The notes under the pieces were generated by a model. It searched no databases, was not told the DNA's origin, and saw nothing but the letters and a program-made list of their open reading frames with translations. Of a stretch of DNA of 64,000 nt, positions 57,263 through 64,000 are shown one piece after another; position 1 is the first letter of the stretch, and each line of letters starts with the position of its first letter. A program made the position numbers and the translations under genes. Source of the DNA: CAIKMD01 sp035552195. Lineage in GTDB: Bacteria; Pseudomonadota; Alphaproteobacteria; ATCC43930; CGMCC-115725. The stretch lies in assembly GCA_035552195.1 (NCBI GenBank), contig DASZLU010000015.1:1-64000 (forward strand), given 5' to 3'.

Positions 57263-57432
57263 CGTCGCGAGTAGCTGGCGCGACGCCCTCGCTGATCCTC
57301 GCCGATCTCCGTGCTGACGTGATCAAGGTCGAGAATCCGGACGACGGCGACCAGGCGCGCGCTACCGGCCGACAAGGTGGCGGCTCAAGGCGGAACGAAA
57401 TAGCCCGGCGCCTCCTTGCTGGCGCAAACTGA
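57263..57432 (+). pseudogene. Remnant of a CaiB/BaiF-type CoA transferase
   Basis: From about 57271 the frame reads VAGATPSLILADLRADVIKVENPDDGDQAR, which matches the N-terminal LAGP...LLADLGADVIKVE...GDxxR block of class III CoA transferases. It then becomes low-complexity and ends in TGA at 57430-57432. The start methionine and the remaining 350 or so residues are absent. The fragment is inside the gap between hpnJ and the minus-strand glycosyltransferase gene. Confidence 0.75.
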
Positions 57433-57493
57433 GACGCGGACAGAAAGATCGCCGCGAGGGGAGAAGAGGAAGACAGTAAGGCTCCGCGCGAAC

Positions 57494-58654
57494 TCAGAAC
57501 AGCGGTTCGACGAGATCGAGAAGCTGCGCCGCACGGTGATCCCAGGTATGACGGTCGGCGTACCAGCGCCGACCTTCCCCGACCGCTTCGTCGAGCGGCG
57601 TTGCGAGCAGCGTCGCGATCGATTCGTCGAGGGCGGCGGGATCTTCGGGAAAAAAGGCAATACCAGCCGGCGCGGCGAGAAGAGATGAGCGGTCCGACAG
57701 GATCGCGGCGCCGCGGCTGAGGCCGTAGAACACCCGCTCATGCGCGCCGCCGCGGAACGGCATCGTGTTGAGGACGAGTTTCGCGTTGTCCATGTGCTGG
57801 AGCGCCGTCGCGAAGCTTTGCGGCCCGGTGACCGATATCGTCTCGATATGTTGTAGCTGCGCATCGACCTCGCCGCAGACGACGATGCGGCCGTGCATTA
57901 TTGCGCCGAGCAATTCGCGCCGTTTCAGATTGTTTGTGTAGAGCTCGATCGTGGCGCCAAGGACGAAGTCCCGGCGCGGCTCCGGCGTGATGCCGCTCTC
58001 GCCGAGCGCGCGCGTGAGCATCGTCGCGGTATCGTCCTCCGAGCGCTCCCAGCGCCGCGCCAGTACGCGAAGCACGGCGTCTTTCATCTCGGTCGGACAG
58101 GCGAGCTTCGCCGTCCATTCCTCGGGGGACGGCACGGCTTTGACGTTGCCGATGAAGAGAACATCGATCGGCCGTTCCGCCATCGGCAGGACGCGCGCGA
58201 TCGGTGGCGGGCCGGCATGCGGCAGGAAGCCCAGCGCGCGTGGCGCGATGCCGAAAGCGTCGAGCACGCGTCGGTGCGCATCATCGATCACCGTGATCGC
58301 GAGATTGCGCGGCCGCTGTTCGAGTTGCTGCAGATTATGAATGGGATTCGATTCGAAGATCGAGACGCGCGGAATGTTCCAGGCGTCGTGAATGAAGATC
58401 GCGCTGCCATCCGTTGCCTGGCCGGTCAGGCAACTCTTTGCGTTGACGTCGATGATAAAGCGCGGCCCGTCATAGTCGCGCATTTCGCCGATCAACCCGC
58501 GCGCCAAAGCGACGTTCGGCGCCTGCGGCGCGTCGACCAGCGCCCGCGTATGGACGCCCTGCCGGCGTAGTGCGTCGGCTAAGTCACAGAACATCGTGTC
58601 GATCGACGCACGCAGCGTGAGCGTCGTCAGGAGCAGACATTGCGGACGCTTCAT
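57494..58654 (-). CDS. CgeB-like glycosyltransferase
   Basis: The 386-residue protein starts MKRPQCLLLTTLTLRASIDTMF. It contains IDVLFIGNVKAVPSPEEW and a C-terminal block KLVLNTMPFRGGAHERVFYGLSRGAAILSDRSSLLAAPAGIAFFPEDPAALDESIATLL, with YADRHTWDHRAAQLL at the end. The G-G-x-H-E-R-V-F-x-x-L-x-x-G-A motif with later FxPxD fits Glyco_trans_1_2 enzymes. Its position between decayed fragments suggests insertion by rearrangement; function in hopanoid glycosylation is only a guess. Confidence 0.8.
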   Translation of the reverse strand: MKRPQCLLLTTLTLRASIDTMFCDLADALRRQGVHTRALVDAPQAPNVALARGLIGEMRDYDGPRFIIDVNAKSCLTGQATDGSAIFIHDAWNIPRVSIFESNPIHNLQQLEQRPRNLAITVIDDAHRRVLDAFGIAPRALGFLPHAGPPPIARVLPMAERPIDVLFIGNVKAVPSPEEWTAKLACPTEMKDAVLRVLARRWERSEDDTATMLTRALGESGITPEPRRDFVLGATIELYTNNLKRRELLGAIMHGRIVVCGEVDAQLQHIETISVTGPQSFATALQHMDNAKLVLNTMPFRGGAHERVFYGLSRGAAILSDRSSLLAAPAGIAFFPEDPAALDESIATLLATPLDEAVGEGRRWYADRHTWDHRAAQLLDLVEPLF

Positions 58655-58758
58655 CGCTCTCGGTGGACCGGCGTTGTGACCTCGTCACCCTAGGATCGCG
58701 CAGCCGACCGGGCAACCGCGCGTTCGCGCAGCGCCTATCACCCGGAGCCGGCGGCGGC

Positions 58759-59157
58759 CTACGCCTTGGCGAGCTTCAAGCTGTGGCGCTTCAGATCCGT
58801 CACTTTGGCGACGCCCGAGAGCAACATCGTCGAATGCAACTCGCCCGACATCCACTCGTAGAGGCTTTTGACGACCGGTGCGCCGCCGGACATAAGGCTC
58901 CACAGGACCGGGCCGGCCAACGGCACAGACCGTTGCGGCTACCGACACGGCCTTGAAGACGTCGACGCCGCGCCGCACCCTGCTATCGAAGACGATCGGC
59001 ACGCGCCCTTGGACCGTGTCTGCGGCACCGCGCAGCAAGGAGAACGAGCCGGGACCGCCATCCATCTGCCGGCCGCCGTGATTGCTGACCCAGATACCTG
59101 CGGCACCCGTCGCGAGCGCCTCGCGGATGTCGTCAACAAGAGCGTCGAGAAGCCTTG
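58759..59157 (-). pseudogene. Frameshifted 3' remnant of an FMN-dependent 2-hydroxyacid oxidase
   Basis: On the minus strand the frame begins at about 59157 without a start and reads DALVDDIREALATGAAGIWVSNHGGRQMDGGPGSF, then VPIVFDSRVRRGVDVFKAV...CAVGRP. After one extra base near 58908-58912 the sense continues in the next frame with VLWSLMSGGAPVVKSLYEWMSGELHSTMLLSGVAKVTDL, stopping at 58759. The SNHGGRQ-D, D-S-x-x-R-x-G-x-D-x-x-K-A and GRP-V-L-W blocks are those of lactate/glycolate/mandelate oxidases. The N-terminal 230 or so residues are missing. Confidence 0.85.
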
Positions 59158-59169
59158 ACCGGGGGAAGC

Positions 59170-61746
59170 TCAGTCGCGGTTGTTCGGCGCGGGCCCGAGG
59201 AGAGCCGGCAGCAAGATGAAGGTGCAGAGCAGCGTGAAGGCGAGGGCGAGCATCAAGAGCTTGCCCATTTCCGCTGTGCCCGGATGATTGGCGAGCGCGA
59301 GGCTGCCGAACGCCGTGCCCGTGGTGAGCGCGCTGAAAAGGATGGCGCGGGCGGTGCTCGACTGCAGGAGATCGCCGTTGCCGGAGCGCCAGCGCATCAC
59401 GAAATAAATGTCGAAAGAGACGCCGATGCCTAAAAGCAGCGGCAGCGCGATGATGTTAGCGTAATTGAGCGGAAGATCGACCACCACGCCGGTCGCCAAT
59501 GTCAGCAGGCCGGCGAGCAACAGCGGTGCCAAGACCATGATCACATCGCCGATGCGGCGGAGCACGACCAACAGCAAGATCGATATCGCGACGAGGGCGA
59601 TGATGCCGGCCGTGGTAAAGGCGCGCGTCACGGTTGCCGCCGATTCTTGAATTGTGACCGGCGTTCCTGTCGCTTCCGGCGCCACCGCGTGCACTTCGTC
59701 GACAAACTTCACGAGCTGGTTGTTGTCGCGCATGTCGCCCTTCGGGAATACCTCGACACGCGCGCGGCTGTCGCTCGTCACCCAATCGTCCTTCACGTCG
59801 GCTGGGAGATTGGCCAGCGTAATCTTCTCGGGATTGAGGGATGCGCGCAGCTCGTCGAGACGGCGCGCGGCATTGCCCGACAGATTCTGAATGAGGGCGG
59901 GCAAGACGTCGGCGCCGCGGGCCACCACCGCGTCGAGCGCCTTCGACAGCCGCGCGGCAGCTTCATCGCCTTTGTCGGCGACCGGCTTCGCATCCTTGGC
60001 GAAATTCGCTGTCGCGGCGAGCATCGCCTTGTCGCTTGAAGGCGGGCGGATCGTCGCCGGGTAGAGCGAGGGACCGAGCAGCGAGCGCGCATCCTGGATG
60101 ATCGCGAGCTTCGCCTCTTGGTCTTCGGGAATGAAGGTGTTGACTGTGATGACTTGGCTGACATCCGGCAAGGCTTCGAGCGTCTTCGCGATCGCGTGGG
60201 CCGCGTCGATCGACGGCTCCAGGATTTCGATCGTGTAGGGCGTCGAGGTCGGGTCGCCGATCAGATCGAAGAGCGTCGCCACCGCTTCGTCGTTCTTGCT
60301 TTGCAGGTCGAGCGGGTTGAAGTCAAAGCGCAGCCAGGGCAACGCGGCCAGCGAGGCAAGGGCCAGCACGAAACCGGCGATGATGACCACCCACCGGCGG
60401 CGGAGCAGGAAACGATCGATCGGTGCGGGCCAGCGGAAGCCGACCGCGTGCGCTTCGCCGCTCGTGCGCGAGAGCACCAGCAGCGCCGGCAAAAGGGTGA
60501 GATTGAGGAGCAGCGCGATCAGCATGCCGAAACCGGCGATCTTGCCGAGATCGGAAACGCCGGTGTAGTCGGTCGGAACGAAAGCGAGGAACCCGACCGC
60601 AGTCGCCATGGCGGCGACGCTCAGCGGGCCGCCGATGCCGCGCCCCGTCCTACGCAGCGCTTCGATCAGATCGTCGGCGCGGAAACGCTCGTCGCGATAG
60701 CGTACGCTGAACTGGATACCGAAATCGACGGCGATGCCGACAAATAAGACGGCGAAGGCGACGGAAATCGGATTGAGCGCTTTGACCGCCAGCGCCGCGA
60801 AGCCGGCGGTGATGACAAGACCGGCGATCAGCGTGCCGAGGATTGCGCCGACGAGACGCAGGGATTGCAGCCCGAGAATCAGCCAGAGGCAGAGCAGGCT
60901 GATCGACAGCACCGCAGAGAAGGTGGCGCCTTCCGACAGCGACGAGAGCTGCGCGTCCGAGAGCGCGACTTCCCCGGTGATGCGTACACGCACGCCGCGA
61001 GTGGGGGTGAGGCCGAGGGACGTGGCTTGCGCGCGGATCACGCGCGTCGCGCGCAGCCCTGGCTGCAACGCGTCGTAATCGAGCACCGGCTGCACCAGGA
61101 TGAAATGGCGCAGCTCGCGTGGATCGGCGTTGCGGCCGCTCAGCAGGGTCTGCCACGAGAGCGGCGCGTATTTGCCCTGGAGCGCCGCTTCGACCGCGGC
61201 CGAGATCGCGTTGAACGGTCCATCGAGATCGCTGGCCGGCACCTGGCCATGGGCCGCGCCTTGCGCCAACAGATCGAGCGTGCCGAAGACGCCGCTGAGG
61301 CTCGGATCGGAGGCGAGTGTACCGAGCAACGGCTGGGCGCCGATCAGTTGGTCGGCAAAATTCTGCAGTTCTTCTTTCGGCATGAAGAGCAGCCCGTTCT
61401 TGGCGAAGAAAGTGCCGCCGCCGGGAATGCGAATGGTTTTGAAGAGATCCGGCCGTTGACCCAGCCGCTCGGCCAGCGCGGCGGTCGCGTCGGAAGCCTG
61501 ATCGGGCGTTTTGCCATCGATCACGATGGCCATCAGATCGCTATTCTGCGGAAAAGCCTTGTCGAGCGCTTGCTCTTGTTGGCGCCAGGGCTGATCGCTC
61601 GAGATCAGCTTGCCGAGATCCGTATCGATGCTGAGATGCGTGGCGGCGTAGTAGCCGGCAACGATCGCGAGGGCGAGATAGCAAATCGCCACGAGAAGAG
61701 CGTGGCGACGACAGACATCGACGAGGCGCGCGGCAAGTTCTCCCAT
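59170..61746 (-). CDS. hpnN: HpnN, hopanoid transporter of the MMPL/RND family
   Basis: The 858-residue protein has about 12 membrane helices in two halves, each with a large periplasmic loop. Family blocks are YYAATHLSIDTDLGKLISSDQPWRQQE in the first loop, FVGIAVDFGIQFSVRYRDER in the first SSD-like core, and LPLLLGIGVSFDIYFVMRWR in the second. HpnN moves hopanoids from the inner to the outer membrane. The stop is only 12 bases from the oxidase remnant on the same strand. It is separate from hpnIJ, which run the other way. Confidence 0.93.
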   Translation of the reverse strand: MGELAARLVDVCRRHALLVAICYLALAIVAGYYAATHLSIDTDLGKLISSDQPWRQQEQALDKAFPQNSDLMAIVIDGKTPDQASDATAALAERLGQRPDLFKTIRIPGGGTFFAKNGLLFMPKEELQNFADQLIGAQPLLGTLASDPSLSGVFGTLDLLAQGAAHGQVPASDLDGPFNAISAAVEAALQGKYAPLSWQTLLSGRNADPRELRHFILVQPVLDYDALQPGLRATRVIRAQATSLGLTPTRGVRVRITGEVALSDAQLSSLSEGATFSAVLSISLLCLWLILGLQSLRLVGAILGTLIAGLVITAGFAALAVKALNPISVAFAVLFVGIAVDFGIQFSVRYRDERFRADDLIEALRRTGRGIGGPLSVAAMATAVGFLAFVPTDYTGVSDLGKIAGFGMLIALLLNLTLLPALLVLSRTSGEAHAVGFRWPAPIDRFLLRRRWVVIIAGFVLALASLAALPWLRFDFNPLDLQSKNDEAVATLFDLIGDPTSTPYTIEILEPSIDAAHAIAKTLEALPDVSQVITVNTFIPEDQEAKLAIIQDARSLLGPSLYPATIRPPSSDKAMLAATANFAKDAKPVADKGDEAAARLSKALDAVVARGADVLPALIQNLSGNAARRLDELRASLNPEKITLANLPADVKDDWVTSDSRARVEVFPKGDMRDNNQLVKFVDEVHAVAPEATGTPVTIQESAATVTRAFTTAGIIALVAISILLLVVLRRIGDVIMVLAPLLLAGLLTLATGVVVDLPLNYANIIALPLLLGIGVSFDIYFVMRWRSGNGDLLQSSTARAILFSALTTGTAFGSLALANHPGTAEMGKLLMLALAFTLLCTFILLPALLGPAPNNRD

Positions 61747-61904
61747 GGCGACTAGTTGTCACCATCACTTGCCGGAAAGCCGATCGTCGTTCGCTTGCTC
61801 ATGCCGCCTTTAATAAAGCGCCTACGCGTCAGGGCAAGCGCAATTTCGCCCACGGTAGCTTCGCCGATGAATGCTTGTGGTTCGTCTTTAGGTCCGCACC
61901 ATCT

Positions 61905-62747
61905 TTAATTCCGCGAGGGCGGCGCGAACCGGAAAAATTCCTGCTGCAGCGCCGGCATCACCAGGATCTCCGGTTTCTTGGGCAGCGTGGAGCGCGAAAG
62001 CACGATATGCGGGTCCTCGGCATGCTCGATCGGGAAGTGGTTCTGCATGCGGTCGAGAAAGTTCTGCAATTGGCTGGGTCCGAAATAATGGATCGGGATG
62101 ATCAATTGCGGCTTGATCTGCTCAATCACTTCGATGATGTCGTATTGCGACAGCGAATAGGCGCCGTCGACCATCGGCAGCAGCACGTCGATCTGCCCCA
62201 TCGCCGCGAGATGCTCGGGTGTCAGCGTGTGCTGCAAATGGCTCAGATGCGCGATGCACAGATCGGCGATCTCGAAGATGAAGATCGAATTGCCGTTGAA
62301 CTCGGTGCCGCCGCTGAAGAAATTGCGCACATTGGTCGGAACGTTGCGCACCCGCATGTCTTTGACGGTCAAGTCCCAATGCGCCGCGCCGTTTCCGATA
62401 TCCCAGCCGCGCAGCACGTTGGGTATGCGCGGATCGGGATGGTTGGTGTAATGGGTGTCGTGGAAATGGTTCATTGTCGCGATATCGGGCGGGAAAGGCG
62501 GCGGGAAATAGTCGTTGAGATCGGTGACGGCGGTAACGCCTTGCGGGCTTTTCAGCAGCACGCTGGCATGGCCGATGAAGGTGAGATCGACATTGCCTTC
62601 GACAGCGTCGGTCGGCGTGTAGTTCGCCAGTGTTAGATGCGGCAGTTGCTGCAGTGCGACGTTGGGTTCGCAGCCCGCGGCAAGGGCATAGGCAGGCGCC
62701 AGAGAAGCGATACCGAAAAGCCAGGATACTACGATGCGTCGGAACAT
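61905..62747 (-). CDS. Secreted MBL-fold metallohydrolase (UlaG-like)
   Basis: The 280-residue protein has a signal peptide (VVSWLFGIASLAPAYALA) and a beta-lactamase-like metal core: LTFIGHASVLLKS, ATMNHFHDTHY (variant of H-x-H-x-D-H), IAHLSHLQH and IPIHYFGPSQL. The absence of the exact HxHxDH, with HFHDTH in its place, is a subgroup trait of some UlaG-like proteins. Metal binding in the periplasm is probable; the substrate is unknown. No operon partner is seen. Confidence 0.85.
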   Translation of the reverse strand: MFRRIVVSWLFGIASLAPAYALAAGCEPNVALQQLPHLTLANYTPTDAVEGNVDLTFIGHASVLLKSPQGVTAVTDLNDYFPPPFPPDIATMNHFHDTHYTNHPDPRIPNVLRGWDIGNGAAHWDLTVKDMRVRNVPTNVRNFFSGGTEFNGNSIFIFEIADLCIAHLSHLQHTLTPEHLAAMGQIDVLLPMVDGAYSLSQYDIIEVIEQIKPQLIIPIHYFGPSQLQNFLDRMQNHFPIEHAEDPHIVLSRSTLPKKPEILVMPALQQEFFRFAPPSRN

Positions 62748-62828
62748 CGATGCCTCCAGCCGAGTGCGCCTCGCATTATGCGGCGGCCCGGCTTGACCGC
62801 GCTAGGGCGGCGAGGCGATTTTGCGTCT

Positions 62829-62869
62829 GGTTATTTTGCCCCCGGGTTATTTTGCCGCCGGTTATTTTG
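62829..62869. repeat. Three direct copies of GGTTATTTTG
   Basis: Copies lie at 62829-62838, 62845-62854 and 62860-62869, spaced 16 and 15 bases, joined by CCCCCG/CCGCC-type linkers. The AT-rich units stand out from the GC-rich surroundings. They are 55 to 95 bases before the amidase ATG, in its likely promoter region. Confidence 0.8.
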
Positions 62870-62923
62870 ATTGCGTCGATGGTTGCTGCGTAGTCTTCTA
62901 ACGAAGAATTGAACGAGGTTTCG

Positions 62924-64000
62924 ATGGCTTCTTCACCGCGTGCCACGGTTCTGCAATGCGCCGCCGCGCTCGATATCGGCAAGACGACCAGCCGAGCGCT
63001 GGTCGATGAAGCGCTGGCGCGCATTGCCGATCCTGCCGGCGAAGGCACACGCAGCTTTGTCAAAGTCTATGCCGAGACGGCGCGGCAGGCAGCCGATGCG
63101 CAGGACGCGTTGCGCCGCGCTGGCTATAAGGCCTCGCCGCTCGCCGGCCTACCGGTCTCGCTCAAGGATCTTTTTGACGTCACCGGCGATCGCACGCTCG
63201 CCGGCTCGAAAGCGCGCGACGATGCGCCGGTGGCGACACGCCATGCCACAATTGTCGCGCGGCTCAGAGCGGCTGGTGCGGTTATCGTTGGCCGCACCAA
63301 CATGACGGAGTTCGCCTTCTCCGGCGTCGGCATCAACCCCCATTACGGCACGCCGGGCAACCCGTGGGATCGCAAACGCATCCCTGGCGGTTCGTCCTCG
63401 GGCGCCGGCGTTTCGGTGGCCGATGAGCAATGCGTCGTCGCGATCGGTACCGATACCGGCGGCTCGGTGCGCATCCCATCTGCGCTTTGCGGTCTCGTCG
63501 GCTTTAAACCCACACAGAAACGCGTGCCGCTCGACGGCGCGTTTCCGTTGTCGACGACACTCGATTCGATTGGCCCGCTGGCAAACAGCGTCGCGTGCTG
63601 CGCGATCACCGATGCGATCATGGCCGGCGAGGCGCCGGTCGTGCCGGCACCGATCGGACCAGTGGGACTGCGGCTCGGCATTCCCCGCAGCACCTATCTT
63701 TTCGACGAACTCGATGCCGATGTCGCAGCTGGCTTCGAGCGCGCTTGCGCCGTGCTTACGCGCGCTGGCGCGCGGATCGCCGATCAAGCGCTCCCAGAGT
63801 TTGCGAATTACGCCGCGATCAATGCCAAAGGCGGCTTCTCGCCGCCCGAGGCCTTCAACGTCCATCGCGAATTACTGGCACGCCGCGGCAACGATTACGA
63901 TCAGCGCGTTCGCTTGCGCATTGCACGCGGCGCCGAGATGAGCGCGGCGGATTACGTGAAGCTGATCGAGGATCGCGTACGCTTCATCGCCGCTGTCGAT
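62924..64000 (+). CDS. Amidase signature-family enzyme (C-terminus beyond window)
   Basis: The ATG at 62924 has GAGG nearby; 359 codons are visible and the gene runs off the right edge. The catalytic Ser-cisSer-Lys triad is present: K81 (VSLKDLFDV), the cis-Ser in GGSSSGAG (157-159) and nucleophile S181 in GTDTGGSVRIP. TNMTEFAFSGVGINPHYGTPGNP is typical of Asp/Glu-tRNA amidotransferase A-like amidases. Without GatB/GatC genes nearby it is more likely a stand-alone amidase; substrate unknown. Confidence 0.93.
   Translation, partial: MASSPRATVLQCAAALDIGKTTSRALVDEALARIADPAGEGTRSFVKVYAETARQAADAQDALRRAGYKASPLAGLPVSLKDLFDVTGDRTLAGSKARDDAPVATRHATIVARLRAAGAVIVGRTNMTEFAFSGVGINPHYGTPGNPWDRKRIPGGSSSGAGVSVADEQCVVAIGTDTGGSVRIPSALCGLVGFKPTQKRVPLDGAFPLSTTLDSIGPLANSVACCAITDAIMAGEAPVVPAPIGPVGLRLGIPRSTYLFDELDADVAAGFERACAVLTRAGARIADQALPEFANYAAINAKGGFSPPEAFNVHRELLARRGNDYDQRVRLRIARGAEMSAADYVKLIEDRVRFIAAVD

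Noticed and set aside
58663..59158. Plus-strand frames over the oxidase remnant
   Set aside because: The minus strand carries recognisable FMN-oxidase motifs in two frames, so the plus frames are antisense.
62829..62869. CRISPR array
   Set aside because: Units are 10 bases with 5-6 base linkers, only three copies and no cas genes.

Overview
The window looks like chromosomal DNA of a GC-rich alphaproteobacterium, possibly Rhodospirillales or Rhizobiales-like. This rests on gene content: a BluB-type nitroreductase, an HDAC-like deacetylase next to xseB-ispA, hpn hopanoid genes, a ParA/PAS_5-like cassette and YajQ. The species cannot be named from the sequence alone. There is one tRNA gene (Glu, CTC) and no rRNA, insertion sequence, phage or CRISPR array.

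Positions 1-22.7 kb form a surface-polysaccharide locus. A tight minus-strand block (13484 down to 3913) encodes a winged-helix regulator, an ABC glycan exporter (Wzm/Wzt), PseB, PseC, a SpsF-type cytidylyltransferase, PseI, a capsule-type glycosyltransferase and a PhyH-like dioxygenase. Around it lie methyltransferases, GT2, GT8-like and CgeB-like glycosyltransferases, a GSCFA protein, a GT2-GT9 fusion, GmhA, and Gmd with Fcl for GDP-L-fucose. The set predicts an exported glycan carrying a pseudaminic-type nonulosonate and deoxyhexose. PseH and PseG are not in the window. Two near-identical palindromes sit between the regulator and the divergent glycosyltransferase gene.

Positions 22.8-27.4 kb hold an oxaloacetate decarboxylase-like lyase, a small lipoprotein, a PRC-barrel protein, a thermonuclease-like protein, a second GT9 enzyme and an unusual alpha/beta hydrolase. 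Positions 27.4-36.6 kb look like a small-molecule uptake and catabolism region. It has two nitrate/sulfonate/NMT1-type ABC transporters, a class II aldolase-family protein, an isochorismatase-family hydrolase and a Rieske oxygenase. The second transporter operon is preceded by an exact sigma-54 promoter match and several copies of a TGAGCA half-site. Two further solute-binding proteins without transporter partners lie at 40.4-42.7 kb.

Positions 36.7-40.2 kb encode a MORN protein, a membrane protein with Sel1-like repeats, and a ParA / ribbon-helix-helix / PAS-like three-gene cassette. Positions 42.7-49.8 kb hold a hydrolase, three short conserved-looking proteins, a cold-shock protein, tRNA-Glu, YajQ, a metallophosphoesterase, an LPG-synthase-type membrane protein, a DUF423 protein and a TAXI-type binding protein.

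Positions 49.9-62 kb run from bluB, the HDAC-like gene, xseB and ispA into a hopanoid region: hpnM, mlaA, hpnI, hpnJ and hpnN. Two decayed gene fragments (CaiB/BaiF and FMN-dependent 2-hydroxyacid oxidase) lie inside this region beside a glycosyltransferase gene. The window ends in an MBL-fold protein and a truncated amidase gene.
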